Shown: positions 43,055-52,734, counted from the first letter of the stretch. The stretch: DNA of 64,000 nt from a bacterium (GCA_018822665.1 JAHJJX010000027.1:186001-250000); one strand, 5' to 3'. The notes: a model not told the origin generated them from the sequence alone. Made by a program: numbers and translations.

Positions 43055-45470
43055 TATTTTTTTCCTCTACATATTTTCTCTCATTTGCAAACTTGTCAAA
43101 AAAGCCTATCTCCGTGCATCCCATGCATCCGTGTCCCGCTTGCACAGGCCAGCTTGTTCCGGAGTTAAACTTCATGGTTGGGCAGTTTACATTTGCATAA
43201 GGACCTTTGCACCCCATTTCAAAAAGGCAAAACCCTTTTTTAGCTCCAGAGTCTCCCCACTCTTTGACAAATTCTCCAAGTTCATAATGCCCCCGTCTTT
43301 CACAATTATCATGCACCCTTCCCTCATACGCCCATAAAGGACGATTGAACTTGTCAAGGGCAGGCAACTCTTCAAACATGATGTAAGAAAGAAGTGTTCC
43401 CACTATATTTGTCGGATTTGTCGGGCAACCGGGAATATTGATAATATCCTTACGTCCGAGCGCCTGCGCAACACCTACTGCGCCGGTTGGATTTGGATAT
43501 GCCGCTACAACGCCGCCATCAAGCGCACAGCTTCCAACAGCTATCACAAGCGCTGCATCCTGTGCACATTTTTTTAGAAGCTCTATTCCCGTTTCACCTT
43601 TTGGTCCTATGCGAAGGTATTTTCCCTCCATCGCAAGGGGAACGGCACCCTCAACTATCAGAACATATTCCCCTTTTTGATGCTGAATGATATCTTCTAA
43701 AATCGTCTCACTCTGATCCCCGCTCGCACTCATCAAAAGCTCATGATAATCAAGAGAAATATAATCAAAAATCAAATCTTCTATGGCGGGGTTTGTTGAT
43801 TTTATAAAAGCTTCGGAATTTCCACTGCAATCTGAGAGTTCCAACCAAATAATAGGCACTTTATTGAGAGATTTTACACTCTCTTGCACAACTTCTTCAA
43901 AATTTGGATGCAGTTGCATATCTGCCGTCACCATAGAAATCCAGCTGTTAATCTCATGTTTTGCTATATCTAAAGATTCCATCGCAGAATCAAGATTTTC
44001 TGTTGTAAGATTATTTCTCGGATGCAGGGTGTTGAATTTGTCTATCCGTTTTCGAACGGCTGCTATCTCTTTTTCATTTTGAATATCTTGCACGCTTTTT
44101 CTTGGCATCTTCGGGTCTATGAATTGCTGTGCGTCTTTGATGACATCCGCCACCATTATTTTACATCTGCCGCACACTCTTCCTGCTTGCGAAAAATCGG
44201 AGAGTTCCCCAAAAGAAGAGATACCTGTCTGCGTGACTATATCTACCAAATCCTGATGATACATGTGCTCACAGCTACAGATAAGTCTTCCTCTCTCGCC
44301 TATAAGTCTATTTTCGTAGAGATAGTTTATGTCTACGGCTTCACCGCTATTGATGAGCCCTTCTATGTACCCTACATCTACATTGGAATTTATCCCTATA
44401 AACCGAACTAACTTATCTTCATGCATAAAATACTCATCTATGCGTTTGTTCTCTTTTGAAGAAATAAGTATCTTTTCATAGTCATCCGTGAATTGTGCCG
44501 AGTTTACTTCCACCAAATCAAACTCACCCACTTTGAGCATGTCGATGCTCACTTCTTGTTTAAACGCTTTGATATCCGTTTGAAGCAAATGCGAGATGGC
44601 ACAATCAGCCTGCAGAGTGCATTCTTTTACATGCCCCGCAATAAAACCGAGTTCCTTTACCTCGGCACACTCTCCCACTGCATAGATATTTTCATCCTCT
44701 GTCTGCATATACAGGTTGGTTAAAACACCCTTGTTGCATTCTAATGTGTCTCTAAAATTTTCTATGTTTGGTTTGATGCCCGTGCCAAAAACTAAAAAAG
44801 GATTTTTAATCTCAAGTTTTTTTGTTTTAAGAAGCTTTATTACACCCTCTTGCACTACGGTATCAACAATCTCATCTTCATAAGAAATTTTAATTTTTCC
44901 ACTTTGGAGGTAGCATTGTTCGATAGTTTTAATGGAGTCGATGGAAAGGTTTTTATCATAAAGATGTGTTCCTCGAATAAGAAGCGTAATGTCTGAAACA
45001 TAAGGCATTTCATTGAGTGTTTCCAAAAGTTCCAGCCCAATCGGACCGCTTCCCACCACAACAACCTCTCTGTTTTTCACACCCTTTTTGATGATTTCAC
45101 AATCCTTTGCACTTCTAAATACAGCCGCATTTTTTATCCCCTCTATGTTAAAAAGAGATACGGGAAGCGAACCTGTTGCTAGAATGAGTTTGTCGTAACT
45201 AAAGACAGAATTATTTGAAAATATTCTCTTGCTTTGCTTGTCAATTTTCTCTATTTTTTGACCCAGTTCAAGCTTGACACTCGGGTCAAGTACAAGAGAA
45301 ATTCTGCTTGTATCCTCGGAAGAATCCACCAAACGGCACAGATGAATCCTGTCATAGGGCGGATATTCTTCATCGCTCACTATTGTAACTTCTAAAGAAC
45401 TATCGTGCTTTTTAAGATTGTTTGCCAAATAAACCGCGGCTATTCCGCCTCCGACAATTACCACTCGCAT
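43047..45470 (-). CDS. Flavoprotein-[2Fe-2S]-hydrogenase small subunit fusion
   Basis: 807 residues. An FAD/NAD(P)-dependent oxidoreductase like the N-terminus of NirB (GGGIAAVY at 7-14, GSGPIGLE at 140-147) takes residues 1-380. A BFD-like [2Fe-2S] domain follows with Cys 398, 400, 433, 436. After a linker, residues 536-800 are a [NiFe] hydrogenase small subunit. Cluster ligands seen: Cys 548, 648, 682 (proximal); His 720, Cys 723, 748, 754 (distal); Cys 763, 782, 785 (medial). The fourth proximal ligand, normally Cys, is Asn 551 (codon 43818-43820). I infer NAD(P)-linked H2 oxidation or production. AAAGGAGAACGA precedes the ATG. Confidence 0.88.
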   Translation of the reverse strand: MRVVIVGGGIAAVYLANNLKKHDSSLEVTIVSDEEYPPYDRIHLCRLVDSSEDTSRISLVLDPSVKLELGQKIEKIDKQSKRIFSNNSVFSYDKLILATGSLPVSLFNIEGIKNAAVFRSAKDCEIIKKGVKNREVVVVGSGPIGLELLETLNEMPYVSDITLLIRGTHLYDKNLSIDSIKTIEQCYLQSGKIKISYEDEIVDTVVQEGVIKLLKTKKLEIKNPFLVFGTGIKPNIENFRDTLECNKGVLTNLYMQTEDENIYAVGECAEVKELGFIAGHVKECTLQADCAISHLLQTDIKAFKQEVSIDMLKVGEFDLVEVNSAQFTDDYEKILISSKENKRIDEYFMHEDKLVRFIGINSNVDVGYIEGLINSGEAVDINYLYENRLIGERGRLICSCEHMYHQDLVDIVTQTGISSFGELSDFSQAGRVCGRCKIMVADVIKDAQQFIDPKMPRKSVQDIQNEKEIAAVRKRIDKFNTLHPRNNLTTENLDSAMESLDIAKHEINSWISMVTADMQLHPNFEEVVQESVKSLNKVPIIWLELSDCSGNSEAFIKSTNPAIEDLIFDYISLDYHELLMSASGDQSETILEDIIQHQKGEYVLIVEGAVPLAMEGKYLRIGPKGETGIELLKKCAQDAALVIAVGSCALDGGVVAAYPNPTGAVGVAQALGRKDIINIPGCPTNPTNIVGTLLSYIMFEELPALDKFNRPLWAYEGRVHDNCERRGHYELGEFVKEWGDSGAKKGFCLFEMGCKGPYANVNCPTMKFNSGTSWPVQAGHGCMGCTEIGFFDKFANERKYVEEKNNA

Positions 45471-45511
45471 TCGTTCTCCTTTTCTCTATAAACTTCACAG
45501 ATTATGACTAT

Positions 45512-45517
45512 ATTATA
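45512..45517 (-). promoter_or_regulatory. Probable -10 box of the hydrogenase operon
   Basis: On the minus strand TATAAT stands 42 nt before the ATG of the fusion gene, in an AT-rich stretch. No operator is recognised. Confidence 0.45.
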
Positions 45518-45551
45518 TAACTATTTTATTACATTTAGATTATGCGTTATG

Positions 45552-45601
45552 CTTGGCATGTGGAAGTACTTTGGCATGTGGAATGTTTTGCACATGCCAA
45601 G
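45552..45601. repeat. Cluster of three dispersed 12-mers
   Basis: CTTGGCATGTGG at 45552-45563 is an exact reverse-complement copy of CCACATGCCAAG. TTTGGCATGTGG (45570-45581) and GCACATGCCAAG (45590-45601) each differ by one base. The last two face each other and can form a hairpin. They lie between the hydrogenase operon promoter and the end of the pldA operon. Confidence 0.8.
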
Positions 45602-45606
45602 AAGAA

Positions 45607-45632
45607 AGAGTAAAAGGGGAACATTTTACTCT
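45607..45632 (-). terminator. Terminator of the mltA-recR-pldA operon
   Basis: A perfect 9-bp stem (AGAGTAAAA / TTTTACTCT) with an 8-nt loop. On the minus strand it is followed by TTCTTC, so it can act as an intrinsic terminator 40 nt after pldA. Confidence 0.6.
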
Positions 45633-45674
45633 TAGAGTAGTGGTTTGCTTTTTGTCTCTTTAGTTTACAAGTTA

Positions 45675-46592
45675 CTATCTTGAAAAACTAAAACCTATTG
45701 CAAATTTTGTTATGTAGTTATTATAGTCTATAAGACTTTCCCCGTACCCGCTAAAAATTTTTGCGTATAAAAAAACATCATCCACGAGAGGATAGGAATA
45801 TGTTGTTTCTAGCGCACCGTTTGCGGTGATGAAATTCATTCTTCCCATTAAAGTAAAAAGATGTTTGTTATGAAAATATCTGAATCTTATACTGCTAAAG
45901 CCTGTATAGTCCATTATATCCGGATTATCACTCAGGTCACCGTTTGCCGTAAAAGGCATCCATATTTTCAAATCTGTTATAAGCGCATCATGCTGAAATC
46001 GAATTGTGGAGGAGAGATAGTTAATGCTTCTTGAGCGATTTATAACATAGGGCTGTAATTCAGCCGGAATGGTTGAAGTATTTGAATCAATACTCTCTTC
46101 TATATTCCCTTGTCCGTTTGAAAGGTGGGAAAATCCAAAGGTAACAGACCTGAGTCCAAAATCCGAATTATCATCAATCGGGAAAAGGGCAAATATTTCA
46201 GGATTATAGTTTGTTTCTCTAAAGGGGGAAGATTTTGCGTACACTTGCCAAAACGAGAGGTGGGAATACGCCATATAATACATCTCGTTTAAACCAAAAA
46301 GATTATTTCCGACATTAATTTTCAAACTCACCTGCAACTCGGCTTCTGACTTTTTATATTCCGACTCAGGAGAATAAGATTTGTAAGCGCCGTCCCTATA
46401 CCCGTAAGGCAGTATATAATTCTCCTTATACGGTTTGAGTCCAAACCCGCCATCCAGCCAATTTTGCACATGTTTTTTAGTTTCATTGTTTTGTATCTTA
46501 TTGATATCACACGTGAAAACATCCGAACTATCACTTGGATTTTGAGCAAATAAGACCAAAACGCACAAAAATAAAAGTAAAACCTTTTTCAT
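45675..46592 (-). CDS. pldA: Outer membrane phospholipase A
   Basis: 305 residues. Signal peptide at 1-16, then a beta-barrel. Catalytic region GFSHLSNGQGN (His and Ser, as in OmpLA H-x-S-N-G) and SPFRETNYNPEIF, typical of phospholipase A1. It hydrolyses outer-membrane phospholipids. It follows recR directly in one minus-strand operon. Confidence 0.85.
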   Translation of the reverse strand: MKKVLLLFLCVLVLFAQNPSDSSDVFTCDINKIQNNETKKHVQNWLDGGFGLKPYKENYILPYGYRDGAYKSYSPESEYKKSEAELQVSLKINVGNNLFGLNEMYYMAYSHLSFWQVYAKSSPFRETNYNPEIFALFPIDDNSDFGLRSVTFGFSHLSNGQGNIEESIDSNTSTIPAELQPYVINRSRSINYLSSTIRFQHDALITDLKIWMPFTANGDLSDNPDIMDYTGFSSIRFRYFHNKHLFTLMGRMNFITANGALETTYSYPLVDDVFLYAKIFSGYGESLIDYNNYITKFAIGFSFSR

Positions 46593-47162
46593 CTAAACTT
46601 TAACCCTGTCTACCAATGCTCTTGTAAGAGACAATACATCTATATTTTCCAGACTCACTCCGGTTGGAACGCCTTGCGCTATTTTTGAAAAGTTCACATG
46701 ATACGCGGTGAGTTTATCTTCTATATAAAGAATGACCGCATCATTTGCAATGGATGGAGTCAGGGCGAAAACAACCTCGCTAATCCCATTCTTAACCATG
46801 TTTTGCAAGTGTGAGATACTCAACTCTTCTAAAGATTCAAGAACAAAATATTTACCGTCAAAAAGTCTATTTTCTTCCAAGAGTAAAATATCTTTTGCAT
46901 TTTCTACAATGCAAAGCAAAGCGTTGTCACGACTCTCATCACAGCACACGAAGCAAAGTTCATCCTCGCTCATTCCGCCGCAAGAACTGCATTTTCTCAA
47001 ACTTCCCAGAGCATCTTCTATGGTGTGAGAAATTTTCATTCCCACATAACTGTCTTTCATTATCATGTGATAAGCAAGCCGTGTCGCAGATTTTTTACCG
47101 ATTGTCGGAAGCTCTTGCAAAGCATCTACCAAGCGATTAAATTTTTCTAATGAGCCTCTCAT
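46593..47162 (-). CDS. recR: Recombination mediator RecR
   Basis: 189 residues from the ATG at 47162, whose ATGA overlaps the mltA stop. Helix-hairpin-helix start, zinc finger CSSCGG-(x)n-CFVC, Toprim domain ALLCIVENAKDILLLE. Works with RecO in loading RecA. Confidence 0.93.
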   Translation of the reverse strand: MRGSLEKFNRLVDALQELPTIGKKSATRLAYHMIMKDSYVGMKISHTIEDALGSLRKCSSCGGMSEDELCFVCCDESRDNALLCIVENAKDILLLEENRLFDGKYFVLESLEELSISHLQNMVKNGISEVVFALTPSIANDAVILYIEDKLTAYHVNFSKIAQGVPTGVSLENIDVLSLTRALVDRVKV

Positions 47163-48319
47163 ATATTGCTTGTCTCTTTTGGCAGTAATATCCATAATTT
47201 AAGAGGCGCTTTCAACTCTCCCGCTATATGCATCGCTTCTTCTCCATAACCTAAAAAAAGGTCAGCTCTAATTGCGCCTACAATTGCTCCACCCGTATCT
47301 TGCGCAAGCACAATAGAATTCATCTCTCTCTCTTTAAAACTCGCATTCAAATAAAGCATGCTCCCTAGGGGAATATATCTTCTATCTACTGCTATGGACC
47401 TTTTTGCAGTCAATCGTATACCAAGCGAGCCCGTTGCAGAATGTTCTTTTTGTTTGAAATATACCACGGATTTGTTGTAATTAAGAACCTCATCGATTCT
47501 TGATGGATTTTTATAAAGCCAAGCTTTAATATTCTGAAGCGAAACATCTTCTATTTTCATCTCATTTTGAAGAACCAAATATTTTCCAATGGCTCTATAT
47601 GCATGTCCGTTTTGATTCGCATAACCGATGAAAATAGTTTCTCCATTATCCAATTCAACCCTTCCAGAACCTTGAATCTCTAAAAAAAATCTATCAATTT
47701 TTGAATCAGTATAGCAGATAACATCTGCATTTATATGCGATGACTTTGTTTCTTTTCTTGTATAGTAAGGAACCAGCTTGTTTCCTTCAAGCCTGCCCCT
47801 CAACCTATAATCTTTAAGCTTTGGATAGATTGAACCTAAATCTACAACAATCAAATCATCAGGAGTTTTATAGATAGGATAGATATAAGACTCTTTTTTT
47901 GTTAATGAACCTCTTAATCGCGGTTCATAATAACCCGTTAGCAAACCTTTGTCATTCCCGTCTTCCGTATTTATCAAATAAGGTTTAAATCTATTTTGCA
48001 AAAACTCTTTTGCATCCGGAGTATATTTTGCTTCTTCACATAAATCTTTATAAAGTATTTGCGTGTTTTTACTACGGCAACTCTCTATGAACGAATTTAA
48101 TGCAAAAAGATAATTTTCTTGTTCCCAATTTGGGAGCTGTTCAAATTCATTTTTTAAAAGATATGTTTTGGGTAAATCATCGAAAAGTATTTTTGCGGCG
48201 CTCACTCTTTGAGTTGAAATATTTTTATCTGCTATATTCTCAACTTTGCCAATTTTTGGCTCGATGGAACAGCCCCAAAATGATACTAAGATGATAAAAA
48301 TATAAATTATTGATTTCAT
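47159..48319 (-). CDS. mltA: Membrane-bound lytic transglycosylase A
   Basis: 386 residues. Lipoprotein signal with Cys 17 (VSFWGC). MltA domain (LLTGYYEPRLRGS) and a C-terminal 3D domain with the catalytic-type AQDTGGAIVGAIRADLFLG. Cleaves peptidoglycan at the membrane to 1,6-anhydro products. First gene of mltA-recR-pldA. Confidence 0.9.
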   Translation of the reverse strand: MKSIIYIFIILVSFWGCSIEPKIGKVENIADKNISTQRVSAAKILFDDLPKTYLLKNEFEQLPNWEQENYLFALNSFIESCRSKNTQILYKDLCEEAKYTPDAKEFLQNRFKPYLINTEDGNDKGLLTGYYEPRLRGSLTKKESYIYPIYKTPDDLIVVDLGSIYPKLKDYRLRGRLEGNKLVPYYTRKETKSSHINADVICYTDSKIDRFFLEIQGSGRVELDNGETIFIGYANQNGHAYRAIGKYLVLQNEMKIEDVSLQNIKAWLYKNPSRIDEVLNYNKSVVYFKQKEHSATGSLGIRLTAKRSIAVDRRYIPLGSMLYLNASFKEREMNSIVLAQDTGGAIVGAIRADLFLGYGEEAMHIAGELKAPLKLWILLPKETSNI

Positions 48320-48394
48320 AAAAGTTATTATACTTAAAATTAAACCACAAAAACGGTATAATTGCGAAAAATTTTTATATTTATGTGGGAAAAG

Positions 48395-49519
48395 ATGGAA
48401 GAATTAAGCTATTATGAAATATTAGAAGTCTCGCAAAGTGCGGACTCTGCAACAATAAAAAAAGCGTATAGACAAATGGCAAAGATTTATCATCCGGATA
48501 AAAATCCCGGAGATTCAGAAGCTGAACACAAGTTTAAACTGTGTAATGAAGCGTACCAATGCTTAAGTGATGAAAAACAAAGAAGTATCTACGACAGATA
48601 CGGTAAAGAAGGTCTTCAAGGCGGAGGCGCTCGCGGATCCAGAGGGGGCGGATTTGATGATTTGGGTTCTATGTTTGAAGAGATGTTCAGCGGTTTCGCA
48701 GGGGGTGGCTCCCGTCGCCGCCAAAATCCTGCGGAGATGGAAAAATATGCTCTTGACATGAACGTAGAGATGTATCTTAGTTTTCATGAAGCGATATTTG
48801 GCTGTGAAAAAGAGATTGAATTTACTTATAAAAATGCATGTAAAAGCTGTAAAGGCACGGGTGCAAAAGATGGTAAATTATCTACCTGTAAACAGTGTAA
48901 AGGTCAAGGTCAAGTTTATATAAAACAAGGTTTTATGACTTTTTCTCAAACCTGTCCCGCTTGTCACGGCGCGGGAAATGCCCCAACCGACACATGCAAC
49001 AACTGTCATGGTGCAAGCTACAATGAAGTAAGAGAAAAAGTAACTATAAAAGTGCCTAAAGGTATTGATTCCGACAACCGTTTAAGAGTTTCCGGAAAAG
49101 GAAATATAGGCAAACGCGGAACTCGCGGTGACTTATATGTAACATTTACCGTAAAACCGGACAAACATTTTCAAAGAAACGGTAACGATGTTTACATCTC
49201 TATTCCTGTCTTTTTCACACAGGCAGTTTCAGGTGACACTTTTAAAATCCCATCATTAACCGGTGAACTTGACCTTAAACTTGATGTTGGAACAAAAGAC
49301 AAACAACACTTCACTTTTAGAGGTGAAGGAATAGAAGATGTTCACGGACACGGCAAAGGTGATTTAATCGCGCAGGTGGACATTACTTACCCAAAAAAAC
49401 TCAATGATGCACAAAAAGAACTTCTCTCTAAATTACAAGAGTCTTTTGGAATCGAGTCAAAGCCGCATGAAAGCGTTTTAGATTCTGCAATAGAAAAAAT
49501 GAAAAACTGGTTTAAATAA
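48395..49519 (+). CDS. dnaJ: Chaperone DnaJ
   Basis: 374 residues from ATG 48395 (GGGAAAAG upstream; open to 48362). J domain with HPD at about 32-34, Gly-rich region [14 protein letters not shown], four CxxCxGxG-type zinc motifs ([32 protein letters not shown]), and C-terminal substrate domains. Partner of DnaK. Divergent from mltA. Another J-domain gene starts at the right edge of the window. Confidence 0.93.
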   Translation: MEELSYYEILEVSQSADSATIKKAYRQMAKIYHPDKNPGDSEAEHKFKLCNEAYQCLSDEKQRSIYDRYGKEGLQGGGARGSRGGGFDDLGSMFEEMFSGFAGGGSRRRQNPAEMEKYALDMNVEMYLSFHEAIFGCEKEIEFTYKNACKSCKGTGAKDGKLSTCKQCKGQGQVYIKQGFMTFSQTCPACHGAGNAPTDTCNNCHGASYNEVREKVTIKVPKGIDSDNRLRVSGKGNIGKRGTRGDLYVTFTVKPDKHFQRNGNDVYISIPVFFTQAVSGDTFKIPSLTGELDLKLDVGTKDKQHFTFRGEGIEDVHGHGKGDLIAQVDITYPKKLNDAQKELLSKLQESFGIESKPHESVLDSAIEKMKNWFK

Positions 49520-49526
49520 ACCGGTT
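49505..49526 (+). terminator. Terminator of dnaJ
   Basis: AACTGGTTT-AAAT-AAACCGGTT with one G-T pair, overlapping the stop codon and followed by TTACTCTTTCTTT. Confidence 0.6.
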
Positions 49527-49658
49527 TTACTCTTTCTTTGCAGTCGCATTGGAGTGCGCTCTCAAAAAGCTGATTTACACTACCAATCCGATTAAATCCT
49601 CACATTCAAAAATCAATATCCAAACTATATCTTCTGTCACTTTTAGTCCTGCACTAGA

Positions 49659-49898
49659 CTATTTCTCTTCAAACTCAAACTTACATATGTTTGAGCTATT
49701 ACTATTTAGATAAGTGTTTGCTATGACACTATTGCCATCTATACTGTAATCCATAGCAAAATTCTCTGAGCCATTCACTCTTGTAAAAGTTTTTGTAAAA
49801 ATATATTTTCCAAGATTAGCATCATATTTATATGAAGCCGGATACTCTGAAGCTCCATTAGGATTTGATAGTTTAGGACTTGGGAAAGTACTAATCAA
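49659..49898 (-). pseudogene. 3' fragment of an unknown gene cut off by an IS remnant
   Basis: About 80 codons, rich in Ser and Asn (YDANLGKYIFTKTFTRVN, then YSIDGNSVIANTYLN), ending FEFEEK. It looks like the end of a longer, possibly secreted or lipoprotein beta-rich protein. No ATG or ribosome site is present (TTG only), and transposase debris adjoins its 5' end. Probably truncated. Confidence 0.45.
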
Positions 49899-49944
49899 TA
49901 AGATTTTGCACCAAATCCTCGATCGGCGTTACTCAGAGCACATA

Positions 49945-50449
49945 TCAGATTAAAGCGTAAACCGAATCGTTTTCTACGGTTACGGTATTTTTCACCGAGT
50001 ATTTTAACGTTTTAATTTTAGCATTGACATGTTCAACGCAAATCCATGCGGATGCTTTGGCTTTATTGGCAAGTTTATCTTCTTTTGTAAGGGGATGAAG
50101 TTTTGTTTTTTTCTTTGGCTGTGTGTCGCTTTTTCTTTCCGCTGTAGCATCGGTGCTGCCTTTTTTTGGGCGCTGCACTGGGCATTCAGTCGCATCGATA
50201 ACGATATATTCAAGTTCAATCCCTGTATCTTCATGCAAAGCCTTTTTTCCCGGTAGCGAAAACTTGCCCGATTGTATCAGCACGCTTTCCATCTCTTGAA
50301 TGACCCTTGAAACGGTTGCTTCGCTCACACCGTAATCAAATGCAATATGTGCCATCTTCAATCATCAATTCGAAGGTCTCTTTTTTTACACCTACCAGCC
50401 GTTTAAAATAAGCAGGCTTTAATTTCTTTAATCGTTCAAACTTTTCCAT
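49945..50449 (-). pseudogene. IS5-like transposase remnant
   Basis: The start is ATG at 50449 (MEKFERLKKLKPAYFKR), then a frameshift near 50,350 leads into YGVSEATVSRVIQEME (helix-turn-helix) and EYIVIDATECPVQRPKKG (DDE-domain Asp). The middle of the catalytic domain is missing: the sequence jumps to LTKEDKLANKAKAS and WICVEHVNAKIK. So the element is deleted and frameshifted. Possible ends with weakly matching TTTTGCA/TTCTTGCA motifs lie near 49,900 and 50,500. Confidence 0.7.
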
Positions 50450-50649
50450 ACTCCTCAAAAGCAACTTTTGAACCGCTTTTTGGGTTATGCAAGAAGTCTA
50501 ATATTTATCTCATAAATATATATAGGTTGTAAAGTGTGAAGTTGTTCCTAAAAGAACAGCTTTAGACAATAGTGTTTACCTAAAAAAAGTTACATTATTT
50601 ATACTATGATATAATTTTTACACATCAAATAATAGTAAGGCAAAGGGTA

Positions 50650-50967
50650 ATGAAACAAAATATCATTATTAGTATAGTTATATTTTGTCTTGCAAGTGTG
50701 AATGTATTTGCACTTAACAACTTTGTAAAAGAACAAAAAATTCATCATCATGACTTTTGTTCGGTTCTTGCACATGAGCATAGTCATATGCATCATGGAG
50801 TTCAACATTCTCATGGACATGTCCATAAAGTTAATCTTGTAGATTTTCAGACTGCTGATACGCAGTTTATTCTCACATATAATTTTGACAATGATAGACC
50901 TCTTGTTCTCAAGCAATGGCGCATAGAGTCTCACCCCACTCAAGTATTCAGACCCCCAATCTCTTAA
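50650..50967 (+). CDS. Small His-rich exported protein
   Basis: 105 residues. Signal peptide at 1-21 (IIISIVIFCLASVNVFA). The mature part has a dense His stretch (HEHSHMHHGVQHSHGHVH) likely to bind Ni, Co, Zn or Cu. Family unknown. First of three genes in one direction, all with His-rich segments, placed between IS5-like and IS21-like remnants. Confidence 0.65.
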   Translation: MKQNIIISIVIFCLASVNVFALNNFVKEQKIHHHDFCSVLAHEHSHMHHGVQHSHGHVHKVNLVDFQTADTQFILTYNFDNDRPLVLKQWRIESHPTQVFRPPIS

Positions 50968-51018
50968 TTAATATTCTCAACAATCAGTCATAAAACAAAA
51001 AATTCAGAAGGATATTTA

Positions 51019-51792
51019 ATGAAGACACTCCTAATAATGGGTGTTTTACTTCTGCTAAATGGTGTAGCGTATGCACATGGAATTTCAGCAGAGGATAAAC
51101 AAGCAATGCTTGATGGAGGCAATTTACGCTACATTTGGCTAGGTGCAACACATATGCTCACAGGATACGACCATTTACTTTTTCTATTTGGTGTAGTGTT
51201 CTTTCTTAAAACACTCAAAGATATTGTAAAGTTTGTCTCAATATTTACACTTGGGCATAGTATTACTCTTATCTTTGCAACTTTTATGGGTATCAATGCA
51301 AACTATTATCTTATCGATGCAGTGATTGCTCTGAGTGTTATTTACAAAGCATTTGACAATAACAAAGGGTTTGAGAACTATTTACATATGAAGTCTCCAA
51401 ACTTGCTATGGATGGTATTGATTTTTGGTCTTATCCATGGATTTGGTCTTTCAACAAGACTACAGCAGCTTCCATTGGGAGAAGATAGTTTTGAGATGCT
51501 GATGCGTATCATCTCATTTAATATAGGTGTAGAAGTTGGACAAGTTCTTGCACTTATTCCAATGTTATTTATACTTGCTATATGGCGTAATACAAAATCA
51601 TTTATGCAACATAGTAAAGTTGCCAATCATGCATTGATATTTGTAGGTTTTATGTTGCTGTTAATGCAACTACATGGATATTTACATACAACAAACGAAG
51701 AAGAGTTTGGGTTTAATAAAGATGCCCACACACATATCCATATGGATATGGAAGCCCAAAAAGCTAAACAATATACACACGGTTCATTATAA
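51019..51792 (+). CDS. hupE: HupE/UreJ family metal transporter
   Basis: 257 residues. Signal-like first helix, then GATHMLTGYDHLLFLFGVVFF, the HupE/UreJ signature with His and Asp in a membrane helix, and IHGFGLST in a later one; about seven membrane helices and a His-rich tail (DAHTHIHMDM). The family takes up nickel or cobalt. Nickel supply for the two hydrogenases of this window is a plausible role. AAGGATATTTA precedes the ATG. Confidence 0.75.
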   Translation: MKTLLIMGVLLLLNGVAYAHGISAEDKQAMLDGGNLRYIWLGATHMLTGYDHLLFLFGVVFFLKTLKDIVKFVSIFTLGHSITLIFATFMGINANYYLIDAVIALSVIYKAFDNNKGFENYLHMKSPNLLWMVLIFGLIHGFGLSTRLQQLPLGEDSFEMLMRIISFNIGVEVGQVLALIPMLFILAIWRNTKSFMQHSKVANHALIFVGFMLLLMQLHGYLHTTNEEEFGFNKDAHTHIHMDMEAQKAKQYTHGSL

Positions 51793-51806
51793 ACAAGGAG
51801 AACAAA

Positions 51807-52172
51807 ATGAGAAAAATTATTACAAGTGTTGCAATGGCAACTTTTTTAGCATTAGGAATTAACCCTCTATATGCGGGTTCAGGACATAGTCATGAAGACC
51901 ATGGGCATAGTCATGGAAACTCAAAGGTTAATGAAGCACAAGCAAAGCAAATTGCTACACAACAATTAAACAGTTATGTAGCTCACGGGAAATTAGATAA
52001 GAGCTGGAAAAATATTCCTGTTCATAATATAGAACAGAAGAAATTTCATGGAAATCCTGAATGGGTTTTTACATTTAATAACCCTAATGAAGTAAAAGCA
52101 AACCAAAAAAATCTCTATATTTTTGTAAATCAGTATGGAGAGATGACAGGCGTTAATTTTACAGGCAACTAG
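51807..52172 (+). CDS. His-rich periplasmic protein (DUF6488-like)
   Basis: 121 residues. Signal peptide at 1-23, then GHSHEDHGHSHGNS as metal-binding head and a PepSY-like small domain (EAQAKQIATQQLNSYVAHG to WVFTFNNP). AAGGAGAACAAA precedes the ATG, 14 nt after hupE. Probably a metal-binding helper of the transporter. The family name is from memory and uncertain. Confidence 0.65.
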   Translation: MRKIITSVAMATFLALGINPLYAGSGHSHEDHGHSHGNSKVNEAQAKQIATQQLNSYVAHGKLDKSWKNIPVHNIEQKKFHGNPEWVFTFNNPNEVKANQKNLYIFVNQYGEMTGVNFTGN

Positions 52173-52180
52173 AACCCTAG

Positions 52181-52663
52181 ATGGATTCTAACTGCTCCAT
52201 CGCTAATTTCAAAAAGAATCAAAAAAGTAGATCAGTTTTCAGTCAAAAAATTCATAGCTCAAGCGCCTATGCCAATCATGCAATTCATTATTCATACAAG
52301 GTCTGTTACGTGCGGATGCCATCACTACTTGAAGAGATACGACTTGCTCGAATTGATGGAACCTATATCAATGTTCTTAAAAAATATTCACGATTCCAAC
52401 TACTGGTACTTGATGATTTCGGCGTTATACCTATGGCAGATAATGATGCAACAAACTTATTTGAAATTATTGAAGATAGAACTTCTATAAATTCAACTAT
52501 CATCACTTCACAACTTCCTGTAAGTGAATGGTACAGCTATCTCAATAATAATACAGTTGCAGATGCAATTTTAGATAGGATTGTTCACTCATCTCATAGG
52601 ATACAACTCAGTGGCCCATCTATGAGAAAAATCAACTCATTAGCCGAAAATGTAGAGTACTGA
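52181..52663 (+). pseudogene. IS21-type istB remnant
   Basis: The C-terminal two thirds of an IstB-like AAA+ helper are clear: MPSLLEEIRLARIDGTY, LLVLDDFGVIPM (Walker B), EDRTSINSTIITSQLPVSEW and ILDRIVHSSHRI. The Walker A part is missing and replaced by unrelated codons. No istA is near. Transposition helper left over from an IS21 element. Confidence 0.75.
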
Positions 52664-52669
52664 AAATCA

Positions 52670-52734
52670 ACATCCGGCCACTTTATGTTAAAATGATGCT
52701 ACAGAAAATATCTTCTCAGAGGGTGGCCGGATGT
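52670..52734. mobile_element. End of an IS21-type element, inverted repeat
   Basis: ACATCCGGCCAC (52670-52681) and GTGGCCGGATGT (52723-52734) are a perfect 12-bp inverted repeat, starting 6 nt after the istB stop. IS21 elements end shortly after istB with such repeats. The left end was not found. Confidence 0.6.

Noticed and set aside
43131-45198. Plus-strand ORFs opposite the hydrogenase operon
   Set aside because: No ribosome sites or domains; they mirror the coding pattern of the minus-strand genes.
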